Below, piece after piece: positions 47,487-55,260 of a stretch of 64,000 nt of DNA (within the stretch, counting starts at the first letter, position 1; every line of letters begins with the position of its first letter). The notes below the pieces were generated by a model. It ran no database searches, was not told the origin of the DNA, and saw only the letters and a list, made by a program, of their open reading frames with translations. This DNA is from CAVUAT01 sp963739545. GTDB taxonomy: Bacteria; Actinomycetota; Thermoleophilia; Solirubrobacterales; 70-9. The stretch lies in NCBI GenBank assembly GCA_963739545.1, contig CAVUAT010000011.1:372001-436000 (forward strand), read 5' to 3'. The position numbers were made by a program, and so were the translations under genes.

Positions 47487-48281
47487 TCAGCCCGAGCCCA
47501 GGCGCTCGACGACCGCGGGCAGCTTGCAGAATTCCGCCACCTCGCGCGAGAGCTTTCCCCCCTGCCAGGCGAGGGGGCTCTCCCCCTCCCCCTCGCTGAC
47601 CACGCTCGCGGAGGGCAGGCTCTCGGCCCATGCGGCCGCGACCTCGTAGGGGTGGCTGGGATCGGCGTCGTCACGGCTGGCGACGACGAGCGCGGGCAGG
47701 CGAAGCGACTCGAGCTCGGTCAGCCCGTCGAAGGGGATCGAGCGGGGCAGCTCCCTGAGTGCCATCGCCAGCGCCCGGGGGTCGCGGTGGAGGGCGATGC
47801 GCTGCCTGGTGATGCGGAGCACCGTCTCGCGCCAGGCGCCCTCGACCGCCAGGCTCGCCTCGTAGGCTGCCATGAAGCCGTCGACACCGCTCGCCGCGAG
47901 ACCGTCGGCGAGACCGTCCCAGTAGGCCAGGACCTCGTCGGGCGGCGGCAGCCCGAGCGAGACCGGGCCGACGAACACAGCGCCCGCGATCTCATCGGCG
48001 CGGTCGAGCGCGTAGGCGGCGGCCGTGTGGCAGCCCATCGAATGGCCGACCAGGACGGGGCGCCCGTCGCCGTGCTCAGCCAGCACCCGGCCGAGGTCCG
48101 CCGTCAGCTCGGGGTAGCCGTAGCCGCTCCCGCCCGGGGCCGCGCCCGATTCGCCGTGGCCGCGTGCGTCGTACGAGACGACGTGGTATCCGGCGCGCGG
48201 GAGGGCCTTCGAGCCGTGGAACATGTAGCGGCGGGTCGCGGTGATGCCGTGCAGCGTGACCACGGTCGGCCCGTCGCCCAC
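47487..48281 (-). CDS. Alpha/beta hydrolase; true start probably upstream
   Basis: The product has an alpha/beta-hydrolase core: oxyanion-hole VVTLHGITATRRYMF, DARGHGESG, nucleophile elbow LVGHSMGCHTAAA (Ser) and an acid in VVASRDDADPSHP; a late His is less clear. The first standard start in frame is GTG 48281, but the frame upstream to the bcp stop encodes a plausible strand (FDLDAGGLVLRGELVGDG), so the gene may begin at CTG 48347, whose CTGA would overlap the bcp TGA. Cotranscribed with bcp and the cyclophilin gene. Substrate unknown. Confidence 0.8.
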   Translation of the reverse strand: MGDGPTVVTLHGITATRRYMFHGSKALPRAGYHVVSYDARGHGESGAAPGGSGYGYPELTADLGRVLAEHGDGRPVLVGHSMGCHTAAAYALDRADEIAGAVFVGPVSLGLPPPDEVLAYWDGLADGLAASGVDGFMAAYEASLAVEGAWRETVLRITRQRIALHRDPRALAMALRELPRSIPFDGLTELESLRLPALVVASRDDADPSHPYEVAAAWAESLPSASVVSEGEGESPLAWQGGKLSREVAEFCKLPAVVERLGSG

Positions 48282-48343
48282 GAGCTCTCCGCGCAGGACG
48301 AGGCCGCCTGCATCGAGATCGAAGGGTGTCGGCTCGGGCGCGC

Positions 48344-48799
48344 TCAGTGGACGGTCTGCACGGCGCGTTCGAGGTCGCCGATGTCCTGGTAGCGAATCCC
48401 GAACAGCGCCACGTGCTTGTACCGGACGATGCCCTCGCCGTCGATCAGAAACACCGAGCGGCGCAGCAGGCCGCCGGGGCCGAGGACGCCAAAGGCCTTG
48501 GCGACGCTCTTGTCCTCATCGGAGAGCAGCGGCACGTTCAAGCCGTTTTCCGTGACGAAGCGCTCGTGCGAGTCGACCGGCTGCGGCGAGATGCCGATCA
48601 TCGGCACACCCAGGGCCTCGAGGCGGTCGCCGTCGTCTCGGTACGAGCAGAACTGCTTGGTGCAGACAGGGGTGAAGTCACCCGGGTAGAACGCGAGGAT
48701 CACGCCCTTGCCCTGGTAGTCGGAGAGCTTGTAGACCTTGCCCCCCGTGCCGGGCAGCTCGAAGGAAGGGGCCTTGGATCCCACGTCGAGCTTGGCCAT
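48344..48799 (-). CDS. bcp: Thioredoxin-dependent peroxiredoxin, BCP/PrxQ type
   Basis: The 151-residue product reduces hydroperoxides with thiols. The peroxidatic Cys46 lies in YPGDFTPVCTKQ with the P-x3-T-x2-C pattern, and the possible resolving Cys51 is five residues on (CTKQFC), the atypical two-Cys PrxQ arrangement. The N-terminus VGSKAPSFELPGTGGKVYKL is typical. Its ATG overlaps the stop of the cyclophilin gene (TGATG), so the two are translated together. Confidence 0.93.
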   Translation of the reverse strand: MAKLDVGSKAPSFELPGTGGKVYKLSDYQGKGVILAFYPGDFTPVCTKQFCSYRDDGDRLEALGVPMIGISPQPVDSHERFVTENGLNVPLLSDEDKSVAKAFGVLGPGGLLRRSVFLIDGEGIVRYKHVALFGIRYQDIGDLERAVQTVH

Positions 48800-49464
48800 C
48801 AGCCGCGCTCGATCTGGACGGTTTCGATGACGACGGGCGAGGTGGGCGGCGCGTCGGCGCCGGTCGGGTCCCCGAGCGCCTCGATCGCGTCGACGACCTC
48901 GAACCCCTGCGTGACCTTGCCGAGCAGCGCGTAGTCGGGCGGCAGCCCGGCGTCGGCAGCGGCAGTGACGATGAAGAACTGGCTCCCGGAGCGCCCCGGA
49001 GGCTCGGCGGCGGTCTTCGCCATCGCCACGGTCCCGGCTGTGTAGACGAGGTCGTCGGGCGGCGGCTCGTCAACCGAGTAGCCCGGCCCGCCGGTCCCGT
49101 CGCCCGCGGGGTCACCGCCCTGGATCACGAAGTCGCGCGCGATGCGGTGGATCGAAGTCTGGTCGTAGAAGCCCTGCTCGGCAAGGCTCGCGAACGATGA
49201 GGCGGTCTTCGGGGAGCTGTCGCTGTCGAGCTCGATCGTGAACGCGCCGCAGCTCGTTGTCACGACCGCGCTCGCCGGGCCCTTCAGGTCCCGCGCCGGG
49301 GGCTCGGCCTGGGACTCTTTCGGAGCCGGAGCCTCGACCTCCTCGCAGCCCTGGGGCAGGGTCGAGGCCTGCTCCGTGTCGTCGTCGTCATCGCCCCCGC
49401 AGCCGGCCAGAAGCGCCGGCAAGGCCGCCGCGATGGCGATGATCGTCAGTCCCCTTGGTCGCAA
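48799..49464 (-). CDS. Cyclophilin-type peptidyl-prolyl isomerase lipoprotein
   Basis: The product of about 221 residues has a lipoprotein signal peptide (TIIAIAAALPALLAGCGG, lipobox LAGC) and a cyclophilin domain with the active-site Arg in SIHRIARDFVIQGGDP and GSQFFIVT. It would assist folding of exported proteins at the membrane surface. TTG 49464 is chosen because it starts just before the signal peptide and because the longer frame to 49518 would run into the divergent methyltransferase gene. TAGCCT lies 10 nt upstream on the minus strand. Confidence 0.87.
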   Translation of the reverse strand: MRPRGLTIIAIAAALPALLAGCGGDDDDDTEQASTLPQGCEEVEAPAPKESQAEPPARDLKGPASAVVTTSCGAFTIELDSDSSPKTASSFASLAEQGFYDQTSIHRIARDFVIQGGDPAGDGTGGPGYSVDEPPPDDLVYTAGTVAMAKTAAEPPGRSGSQFFIVTAAADAGLPPDYALLGKVTQGFEVVDAIEALGDPTGADAPPTSPVVIETVQIERG

Positions 49465-49473
49465 CGCGCGTCC

Positions 49474-49479
49474 TAGGCT
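49474..49479 (+). promoter_or_regulatory. -10 element for leaderless methyltransferase gene
   Basis: TAGGCT lies 8 nt before the TTG at 49488. It overlaps the minus-strand TAGCCT (49475-49480) of the divergent cyclophilin gene, within the palindrome CTAGGCTAG. Confidence 0.45.
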
Positions 49480-49487
49480 AGAGGAGC

Positions 49488-50141
49488 TTGGTTCCGACCT
49501 CCGACCCGACTCCTCCACCGCGCAACATCCGGCTCGTCGGCCGGGCGCTCAACGCCATCGTGGCCAGAGCCCCGATCGTCTGGCCGCTCCTGCGTGCCCC
49601 GATGCGGCGCTTCTTCGACGACTCCGCCGCCGGCTGGGACGAGCGGACCGGCGCGTTCTCGGCCCGCCACCTCGCCTCGCTCGGGGCGGCTCTCCTGCAC
49701 GTCTCGCCGGAGCCCGAGCGCGCGCTCGACATCGGGACGGGGACCGGCGCGGGAGCGCTCCTGATCGCCCGGGAGTTCCCACGCGCGCGGGTTCGCGGCG
49801 TCGACCTCTCCGAGGAGATGATCCGCAAGGCCCAGGCGCGGGTCGGGCTCGATCCGGAGGGCAGGGTTGCGTTCAGGGTCGCGGACGCCTCAGCGCTCCC
49901 CTACGAGGACGCGTCCTTCGACCTCGTCACGCTCCTCAACGTGCCGCCCTTCTTCGGCGAGATCGCCCGCGTGCTGCGGCCCGGCGGCCACGCGATCGTT
50001 TGCGCATCACTCGGCGAGGCGACGCCCTTCTACACGCCCGAGAGCGTGCTGCGCAGGGGCTTCGCCCGAAAGGGCCTAGAGCCGGCAGAGACGGGCGCTG
50101 TGGACGAAGGCACGTACTTCGTGGCTAGATTGCCCGCGTGA
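49488..50141 (+). CDS. SAM-dependent methyltransferase (class I)
   Basis: The 217-residue product has the class I methyltransferase fold with motif I LDIGTGTGAGALLIAREFP, motif II RVRGVDLSEEMIRKA, and VADASALPYEDASFDLV. It resembles UbiE/Coq5-type enzymes in layout, but the substrate is unknown. A TTG start with a leaderless-type -10 is inferred. The stop overlaps the GTG of the next gene by 4 nt (GTGA). Confidence 0.85.
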   Translation: MVPTSDPTPPPRNIRLVGRALNAIVARAPIVWPLLRAPMRRFFDDSAAGWDERTGAFSARHLASLGAALLHVSPEPERALDIGTGTGAGALLIAREFPRARVRGVDLSEEMIRKAQARVGLDPEGRVAFRVADASALPYEDASFDLVTLLNVPPFFGEIARVLRPGGHAIVCASLGEATPFYTPESVLRRGFARKGLEPAETGAVDEGTYFVARLPA

Positions 50142-51037
50142 GCGCGGAGCGGTCCCACGTACTGATCGTCAATCCGTCCTCAGGCGGCGGCCGTGGCGCC
50201 GAGATTCTCCCCGAGGTCGAGGCCGCGATGAGCTCGCGCGGGCTCGAATCCACGACCGTGGTCACGAGCAGCCTCAAGCACGGAGTCGACGAGGCGATCG
50301 CCGCCCACGAGGCAGGCCGCGTACCGGTGGTGATGAGCGGCGACGGGCTCGTCGGGCAGATCGGCGGGGCGCTCGCCGAGAAGGGCGCGACGATGGGCAT
50401 CGTGCCCGGGGGGCGCGGCAACGACCTGGCGCGGGTCCTCGGCATCCCGGACGAGCCCGCCGACGCCGTCGCGCTGCTGGCGACCAGCGGCGTGCGCGAG
50501 ATCGACGTCGGCGAGGTGAACGGGCGCCGCTTCCTGTGTATCGCCTCGATGGGCTTCGACTCCGAGGCGAACCGGATCGCGAACGAGGCGAAGGTGATCA
50601 AGGGCAACCTGGTGTACGCCTACGCCGCCCTGCGCGCCCTGGCCGCCTGGAAGCCCGCGAGGTTCACGATCACCTGCGACGACGGCGAGCCCTTCGAGGT
50701 GACCGGCTATGCGGTCGCCGCGGCCAACAGCCGCGCGTTCGGAGGTGGGATGTTCATCGCGCCCGACGCCGAGCTCGACGACGGCAAGCTCGATGTCGTC
50801 ACGACGGGGAGCGTCAGCAAGCTGCGCTTCCTCGCGCACCTGCCCAAGGTCTTCAAGGGGACGCATATCGACGAGGACGAGGTCGACGTGCATCGCGCCG
50901 CGACGGTGGTGGTGAGCGCCGACCGCCCCTTCGCCGTCTACGCGGACGGCGAGCACCTCTCGGACCTGCCGGCCCGGCTGCGCGTGTTGAGTCGCGCGCT
51001 GGGCGTGATCGCGCCTCCGGCCGGGACCGCGGCTTGA
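50138..51037 (+). CDS. Diacylglycerol-kinase-family lipid kinase
   Basis: The 299-residue product has the DAGK catalytic fold: VNPSSGGGRGAEILPEVE, the nucleotide segment VVMSGDGLVGQI (a variant of the usual GGDGT), and VPGGRGNDLARVLG, with the C-terminal beta-sandwich ending VYADGEHLSDLP. It phosphorylates a lipid alcohol, such as diacylglycerol or a sphingoid-like or prenyl alcohol. GTG start with TAGATT 6 nt upstream (50126-50131). It overlaps murT by 4 nt (TTGA), so lipid phosphorylation and lipid II amidation genes are cotranscribed. Confidence 0.88.
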   Translation: MSAERSHVLIVNPSSGGGRGAEILPEVEAAMSSRGLESTTVVTSSLKHGVDEAIAAHEAGRVPVVMSGDGLVGQIGGALAEKGATMGIVPGGRGNDLARVLGIPDEPADAVALLATSGVREIDVGEVNGRRFLCIASMGFDSEANRIANEAKVIKGNLVYAYAALRALAAWKPARFTITCDDGEPFEVTGYAVAAANSRAFGGGMFIAPDAELDDGKLDVVTTGSVSKLRFLAHLPKVFKGTHIDEDEVDVHRAATVVVSADRPFAVYADGEHLSDLPARLRVLSRALGVIAPPAGTAA

Positions 51038-52410
51038 GCGCCCTGTTCGGGCCCAAGCGGGCGCTCGCGCGCGCGACGGGGGCCCTGAGCCGGCTGAGCG
51101 GCCGCGGCGGCGGAACCACCCTCCCCGGCCGGATGCTGGTGCGGATGGCGCCGGATGCGATCGAGCGCCTCGCCGCGAAGCTCGACGGCGGCTCGATCAT
51201 CGTCAGCTCCACCAACGGCAAGACCACGACGGCCGGGATGATCGCCGGCATCATGCACGCGGCCGGGCGCGAGCCGGTCCACAACCGCGCCGGCTCGAAC
51301 ATGCACTGGGGCGTCGCGACCGCGCTTCTCGAGCAGAGCGGCAGCGAGGGGCTGTTCGAGCTCGACGAGGCGTGGCTGCCCCGGGTCGCTCCGCAACTCC
51401 GCCCCCGCCTGCTGGTGCTGGGCAACCTCTTCCGCGACCAGCTCGACCGCTACGGCGAGCTCGAGCGCCTCGCCGACGAGTGGGCGATCCTCGTCGATGA
51501 TCTGACGGGAGTCAGTTCATTTGCGCTGTGCGCCGACGACCCGCTGATCGCCGACCTCGGCCGCGACGGCGAGGGGCGGCGCCGCGACGGCGTCTCGTAC
51601 TTCGGGATCGAGGACACCTCGCAGGCGCTCCCCGAGCTCCAGCACGCCCACGACGCCAAGCACTGCCGCCGCTGCGGCGCTCCCTACACCTACGACCGAG
51701 CCTTCGTCGGCCACCTCGGCCACTACAGCTGCCCCAACTGCGACGCGGACCGGCCGGCCCCCGAGGTCGCCGCCACCTCGGTGGAGCTGCTGGGAATGGC
51801 GGGGTCTCTGGTGACGATCGCGACGCCCGAGGGCGAGCTGAAGCTCCAGCTCCCCCTCCCCGGCCTCTACAACGTCTACAACGCGCTGGCGGCCGTCACG
51901 GCCGCGCTCTGCTCGGGCATCCCGCTCGACCTCGTCCGCCGGGGGCTCGAGTCGATGGTGGCGGTCTTCGGGAGGGTCGAGACGATCGAGGTCGGGGGCA
52001 AGCCGGTCTCGATCCTGCTGGTCAAGAACCCCGCCGGCGCCAACGAGGTGCTGCGCACCCTCGCGCTCGAGAGCTCAGGGGACGGAATCGACCTCTGGAT
52101 CGCGCTCAACGACAGGATCGCCGACGGTCGCGACGTCTCGTGGATCTGGGACGCCGACTTCGAGCTGCTCACCGACGGCGTGCGCCGAGTGGTCTGCGCA
52201 GGGACCCGCGCGCCCGAGATGGCATTGCGCCTGAAGTACGCGGGCTGGCCGCAGGACCGGATCGAGGTATCGGGGCCTGTCGGCCCCTCGCTCGACGCCG
52301 CTGTCGCCGCCGCCCCCGACCGCCTGTTCGCGCTGCCGACCTACACGGCGCTGCTCGAGCTGCGGACGCTGCTTTCGGACCGCGGGCTCGCAAGGGAGTA
52401 CTGGCAGTGA
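51034..52410 (+). CDS. murT: Lipid II isoglutaminyl synthase, Mur-ligase subunit
   Basis: MurT is the ATP-dependent half of the enzyme that amidates D-glutamate of lipid II to D-isoglutamine. The 458-residue product has the Mur ligase P-loop SSTNGKTTTAGMIAG, the GNLFRDQLDRYGE segment, a four-Cys zinc ribbon (CRRCGAPY and CPNCDAD) and the C-terminal DUF1727 domain (VKNPAGANEVLR), all diagnostic of MurT. TTG start overlapping the upstream TGA. A methyltransferase gene separates it from gatD, which is unusual. Confidence 0.94.
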   Translation: MSALFGPKRALARATGALSRLSGRGGGTTLPGRMLVRMAPDAIERLAAKLDGGSIIVSSTNGKTTTAGMIAGIMHAAGREPVHNRAGSNMHWGVATALLEQSGSEGLFELDEAWLPRVAPQLRPRLLVLGNLFRDQLDRYGELERLADEWAILVDDLTGVSSFALCADDPLIADLGRDGEGRRRDGVSYFGIEDTSQALPELQHAHDAKHCRRCGAPYTYDRAFVGHLGHYSCPNCDADRPAPEVAATSVELLGMAGSLVTIATPEGELKLQLPLPGLYNVYNALAAVTAALCSGIPLDLVRRGLESMVAVFGRVETIEVGGKPVSILLVKNPAGANEVLRTLALESSGDGIDLWIALNDRIADGRDVSWIWDADFELLTDGVRRVVCAGTRAPEMALRLKYAGWPQDRIEVSGPVGPSLDAAVAAAPDRLFALPTYTALLELRTLLSDRGLAREYWQ

Positions 52411-53168
52411 CCCGGGAGCAGCCGCTGGCGTCCGAGCAGGGGGTCTGGCAGGACGTCGAGTTCGGCGCCTTCGCCGCCGACCTGCCCCTCTGGGAGGAGC
52501 TCGCGGCTGCGGCCGGGGGCCCGGTGCTCGAGCTCGGCTCCGGCTCGGGGCGGGTCGCCCTGCACCTCGCCAAGAAGGGCGATCGCGTGATCGCCGTCGA
52601 GCGCGACCCCGAGATGGTCGAGGCGCTCGCCGCCCGGGCCGACGGCCTGCCGATGACCGTTTTGCAGGCCGACCTGGTCGACCTCGGCGCCGAATGGACG
52701 CAGGCTGGCCTGCCCGAGCCCGGAGTCGCGATCGCGCCACTCCACATCGTCCAGCAGCTCGATCCCAACGCGCGCCCGGCGCTGCTCGCGGCGCTTGCAG
52801 GGCTTCTTCCGCCGGGCGCCCGCGCCGCGTTCGTCCTCGTCGACGAGGGCTCGCTGCTCGCCGACGGCTTCGAGGGGCAGCCCGAGGTCCCCGCGATGCG
52901 CGACGTCGGCGGCTGGGTCTACTCGAGCGAGCCGCTCTGGGTGCAGGTCAACGAGCGTGTGATGACCGCGCGCCGCCTGCGCGAGCGCGTCTCGCCCTCG
53001 GGCGAGATCGAGCGATCGATCCACGATGACGTGCTGCACCGCATCACGCCGGACCAGCTGGAGGCCGAGGCCGACGCGGCGGGCCTCAGGCCCACCGAGC
53101 GGCGCGCGATCGAATCCGGGCCGGTCGAGGCCGACTCGGTCGTCGTCATCGCCGAGGCTGGCGCATGA
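52407..53168 (+). CDS. SAM-dependent methyltransferase between murT and gatD
   Basis: The 253-residue product is a class I methyltransferase: motif I VLELGSGSGRVALHLAKKGD, motif II VIAVERDPEMVEALAA, LQADLVDLG, and a Gly/Pro motif near GLLPPGARAAFVLV. It overlaps murT (GTGA) and gatD (ATGA) by 4 nt on each side, so it is locked into the lipid II amidation operon. Its target is unknown; a peptidoglycan precursor or lipid carrier is possible, but it could be an unrelated passenger. Confidence 0.85.
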   Translation: MTREQPLASEQGVWQDVEFGAFAADLPLWEELAAAAGGPVLELGSGSGRVALHLAKKGDRVIAVERDPEMVEALAARADGLPMTVLQADLVDLGAEWTQAGLPEPGVAIAPLHIVQQLDPNARPALLAALAGLLPPGARAAFVLVDEGSLLADGFEGQPEVPAMRDVGGWVYSSEPLWVQVNERVMTARRLRERVSPSGEIERSIHDDVLHRITPDQLEAEADAAGLRPTERRAIESGPVEADSVVVIAEAGA

Positions 53169-53935
53169 GCGGCGGGCCGACCGGGCTCGAGCTGCGTCTG
53201 CTGGCGCTCTACCCCGAGCAGATGAACATCTACGCCGACCGCGGCAACATCCTCTTCCTGCAGCGGCGCTGCGAATGGCGTGGGATCGGGTTCGATTACG
53301 CGGCGGCCGGCCCTGGCGATGGGTTCGACCCCGCCCGGCACGACCTGATCTACATAGGCGGCGGCCAGGATCGCGACCAGGTGCTGGTCGCTGAGGACAT
53401 GCTGAGCTCGAAGCGCGACGCGATCGCGAGCGCGATCGAGGACGGCGCGGCGCTGCTCGCCGTCTGCGGCGGCTACCAGTTGCTCGGGAGCAGCTACCAG
53501 CTCGGGGATAACTCGATTCGGGGGCTCGGCGTCGCCGACCTTGAGACCGTCCGCGAGGACGGGCCGAGGCTGATCGGCAACGTCGCGATCGAGGCGACCC
53601 TCGGCGAGGTGCCCGACGACCCGGCCGAGGTGCTGGCGGGGTTCGAGAATCATGGCGGCCGCACGCGGCTCGGCGCCGGCGCGCAGCCGCTCGGACGCGT
53701 GCTGCACGGCCACGGCAACAACGGCACCGACGGCCTCGAGGGCGTGCGCAGGCTGAACATGTTCGGCACGTACCTGCACGGCCCGCTGCTGCCGAAGAAC
53801 GCGGCCTTCGCCGACCGCCTGATCGCTCTCGCGATCGAGCGGCGCACCGGCTCCCGCCCGGTGCTCGAGCCGCTCGAGGACTCCCTCGAGGACGCAGCGC
53901 ACGCGGGTGCCTTCGCCGCGGCCGAGCGCGGATGA
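53165..53935 (+). CDS. gatD: Lipid II isoglutaminyl synthase, glutamine amidotransferase subunit
   Basis: GatD frees ammonia from glutamine for MurT. The 256-residue CobB/CobQ-like class I amidotransferase has the nucleophilic Cys in LLAVCGGYQLLG and the catalytic His in GTYLHGPLLPKN, with an N-terminal YPEQMNIYADRGNI typical of GatD. It ends with an acidic helical tail. The ATG overlaps the methyltransferase stop. Confidence 0.93.
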   Translation: MSGGPTGLELRLLALYPEQMNIYADRGNILFLQRRCEWRGIGFDYAAAGPGDGFDPARHDLIYIGGGQDRDQVLVAEDMLSSKRDAIASAIEDGAALLAVCGGYQLLGSSYQLGDNSIRGLGVADLETVREDGPRLIGNVAIEATLGEVPDDPAEVLAGFENHGGRTRLGAGAQPLGRVLHGHGNNGTDGLEGVRRLNMFGTYLHGPLLPKNAAFADRLIALAIERRTGSRPVLEPLEDSLEDAAHAGAFAAAERG

Positions 53936-53957
53936 CGGCCTGCGACCCGAACGCGTA

Positions 53958-53963
53958 TAGGAT
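53958..53963 (+). promoter_or_regulatory. -10 element for leaderless lemA
   Basis: TAGGAT lies 6 nt before the GTG at 53970, within TATAGGAT. Confidence 0.55.
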
Positions 53964-53969
53964 CACAAC

Positions 53970-54569
53970 GTGATCTTCGTACTCATCCTCGTCGCGCTGG
54001 TCGTGCTCGTGGGCGTCGTCTACGTCCTGATGCGCAACAGCATCATCGCCTCGCGCAACCGCGTGGAAGAGGCATGGAGCGGGATCGACGTCCAGCTCAA
54101 GCGCCGCCACGACCTGGTTCCGAACCTGGTCGAGGCCGTCAAGGGCTACGCCACCCACGAGCGCGCGACGTTCGAGGCGGTCACCAAGGCCCGCAGCCAG
54201 GCGATGGCCGCCACGGGCGTCGGCGACACCGCCCAGGCCGAGTCCGCGCTGAGCGGCGCGCTGGGCAACCTCCGCGTCGTCGCCGAGCAGTACCCCGAGC
54301 TCCGCGCCACCGAGAACTTCCAGCAGCTCCAGAACCAGCTCTCGGAGCTCGAGGACGAGATCCAGGCCTCGCGCCGGATCTACAACTCGAACGTTCAGAG
54401 CTACAACACCAAGATCCAGCAGTTCCCGATGTCGATCGTCGCGAACCAGGGCGGCTTCACGGAGAAGGAGTTCTTCGAGATCGGCGACGCAGCCGAGCGC
54501 GAGGTTCCCGAGGTCAGCTTCGATCAGGCAGCGCCGGCAGCGGACGCGCCCGCAGCCGACGCCAAGTAG
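53970..54569 (+). CDS. lemA: LemA family protein
   Basis: The 199-residue product has one N-terminal membrane helix (VLILVALVVLVGVVYVLM) and the LemA helical domain: SRNRVEEAWSGIDVQLKRRH, DLVPNLVEAVKGYATHE, and ASRRIYNSNVQSYNTKIQ with FPMSIVA. The family is widespread and its activity is unknown. The tail is Ala/Pro/Asp-rich. No htpX or TPM-domain gene follows, unlike in many LemA loci. Confidence 0.92.
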   Translation: MIFVLILVALVVLVGVVYVLMRNSIIASRNRVEEAWSGIDVQLKRRHDLVPNLVEAVKGYATHERATFEAVTKARSQAMAATGVGDTAQAESALSGALGNLRVVAEQYPELRATENFQQLQNQLSELEDEIQASRRIYNSNVQSYNTKIQQFPMSIVANQGGFTEKEFFEIGDAAEREVPEVSFDQAAPAADAPAADAK

Positions 54570-54599
54570 CCCTCCCCCGCTCCTGAGATGCAGCCGGCG

Positions 54600-55172
54600 C
54601 TAGGCGCCGCTGGAGCCGAACCCGCCGCCGCCGCGTGAGGTCTCGTCGAGGCCCTCGGCCTCGAGCGGGCTCGCAGTGGCGATGGGGATCAGCAGGAGCT
54701 GGGCGATGCGGTCGCCGGCGGCGACCTTGAACTCGGAGCTGGAGTCGGTGTTGAGCAGCAGCACGCGCAGCTCGCCGCGGTAGCCGGAGTCGATCACCCC
54801 GGGCGTGTTGACGAGCGAGACCCCGTGCTTGATCGCCATGCCCGAGCGCGGCGTGACGAGCCCGACGAGGCCCTGCGGCACGGCGACCGCGAGCCCGGTG
54901 CCGACGCTGACGCGCTGGCCGGGGCCGATGTGAGCGCCCTCCGATGCGTAGAGGTCGAGGCCCGCGTCGCCGTCGTGGGCGCGCGTGGGCAGCGTCGCCG
55001 CCTCGCTGAGCCTTGTGAACTGCAGCTCTTCCAAGTCATCGGAGAAGGTAGGTCGCTCGTCGGAAGGCATTGCAGCTTCGTCGAACTCGTCGCCCCAGAC
55101 CCGATCGGAGAGGCGCTCGTGGGAGCCATCCTCGCTCTCGGAGGTCGGCGCCTCCTCGTCGTCGGCCATCAC
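54600..55172 (-). CDS. dut: dUTP diphosphatase with acidic N-terminal extension
   Basis: Dut hydrolyses dUTP to dUMP and diphosphate. The trimeric-dUTPase motifs are all present: motif 1 DGDAGLDLYA, motif 2 PRSGMAIKHG, motif 3 GVIDSGYRGELRVLL, motif 4 AGDRIAQLL and the C-terminal P-loop-like motif 5 RGGGGFGSSG. The catalytic domain is about 145 residues; before it are at least 40 acidic, Ser-rich residues (DDEEAPTSESEDGS). GTG 55172, ATG 55169 or ATG 55070 may be the start; the frame stays open upstream into hflX. Convergent with lemA. Confidence 0.9.
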   Translation of the reverse strand: MMADDEEAPTSESEDGSHERLSDRVWGDEFDEAAMPSDERPTFSDDLEELQFTRLSEAATLPTRAHDGDAGLDLYASEGAHIGPGQRVSVGTGLAVAVPQGLVGLVTPRSGMAIKHGVSLVNTPGVIDSGYRGELRVLLLNTDSSSEFKVAAGDRIAQLLLIPIATASPLEAEGLDETSRGGGGFGSSGA

Positions 55173-55260
55173 CGTCGCGAGCGGGTCCCAGGAGCCGTTG
55201 GCGTCGCTCTCGTCGTCGTCGACGGCACCGACCGGGTGCTCGACGTCGACGCTCCAGCGC

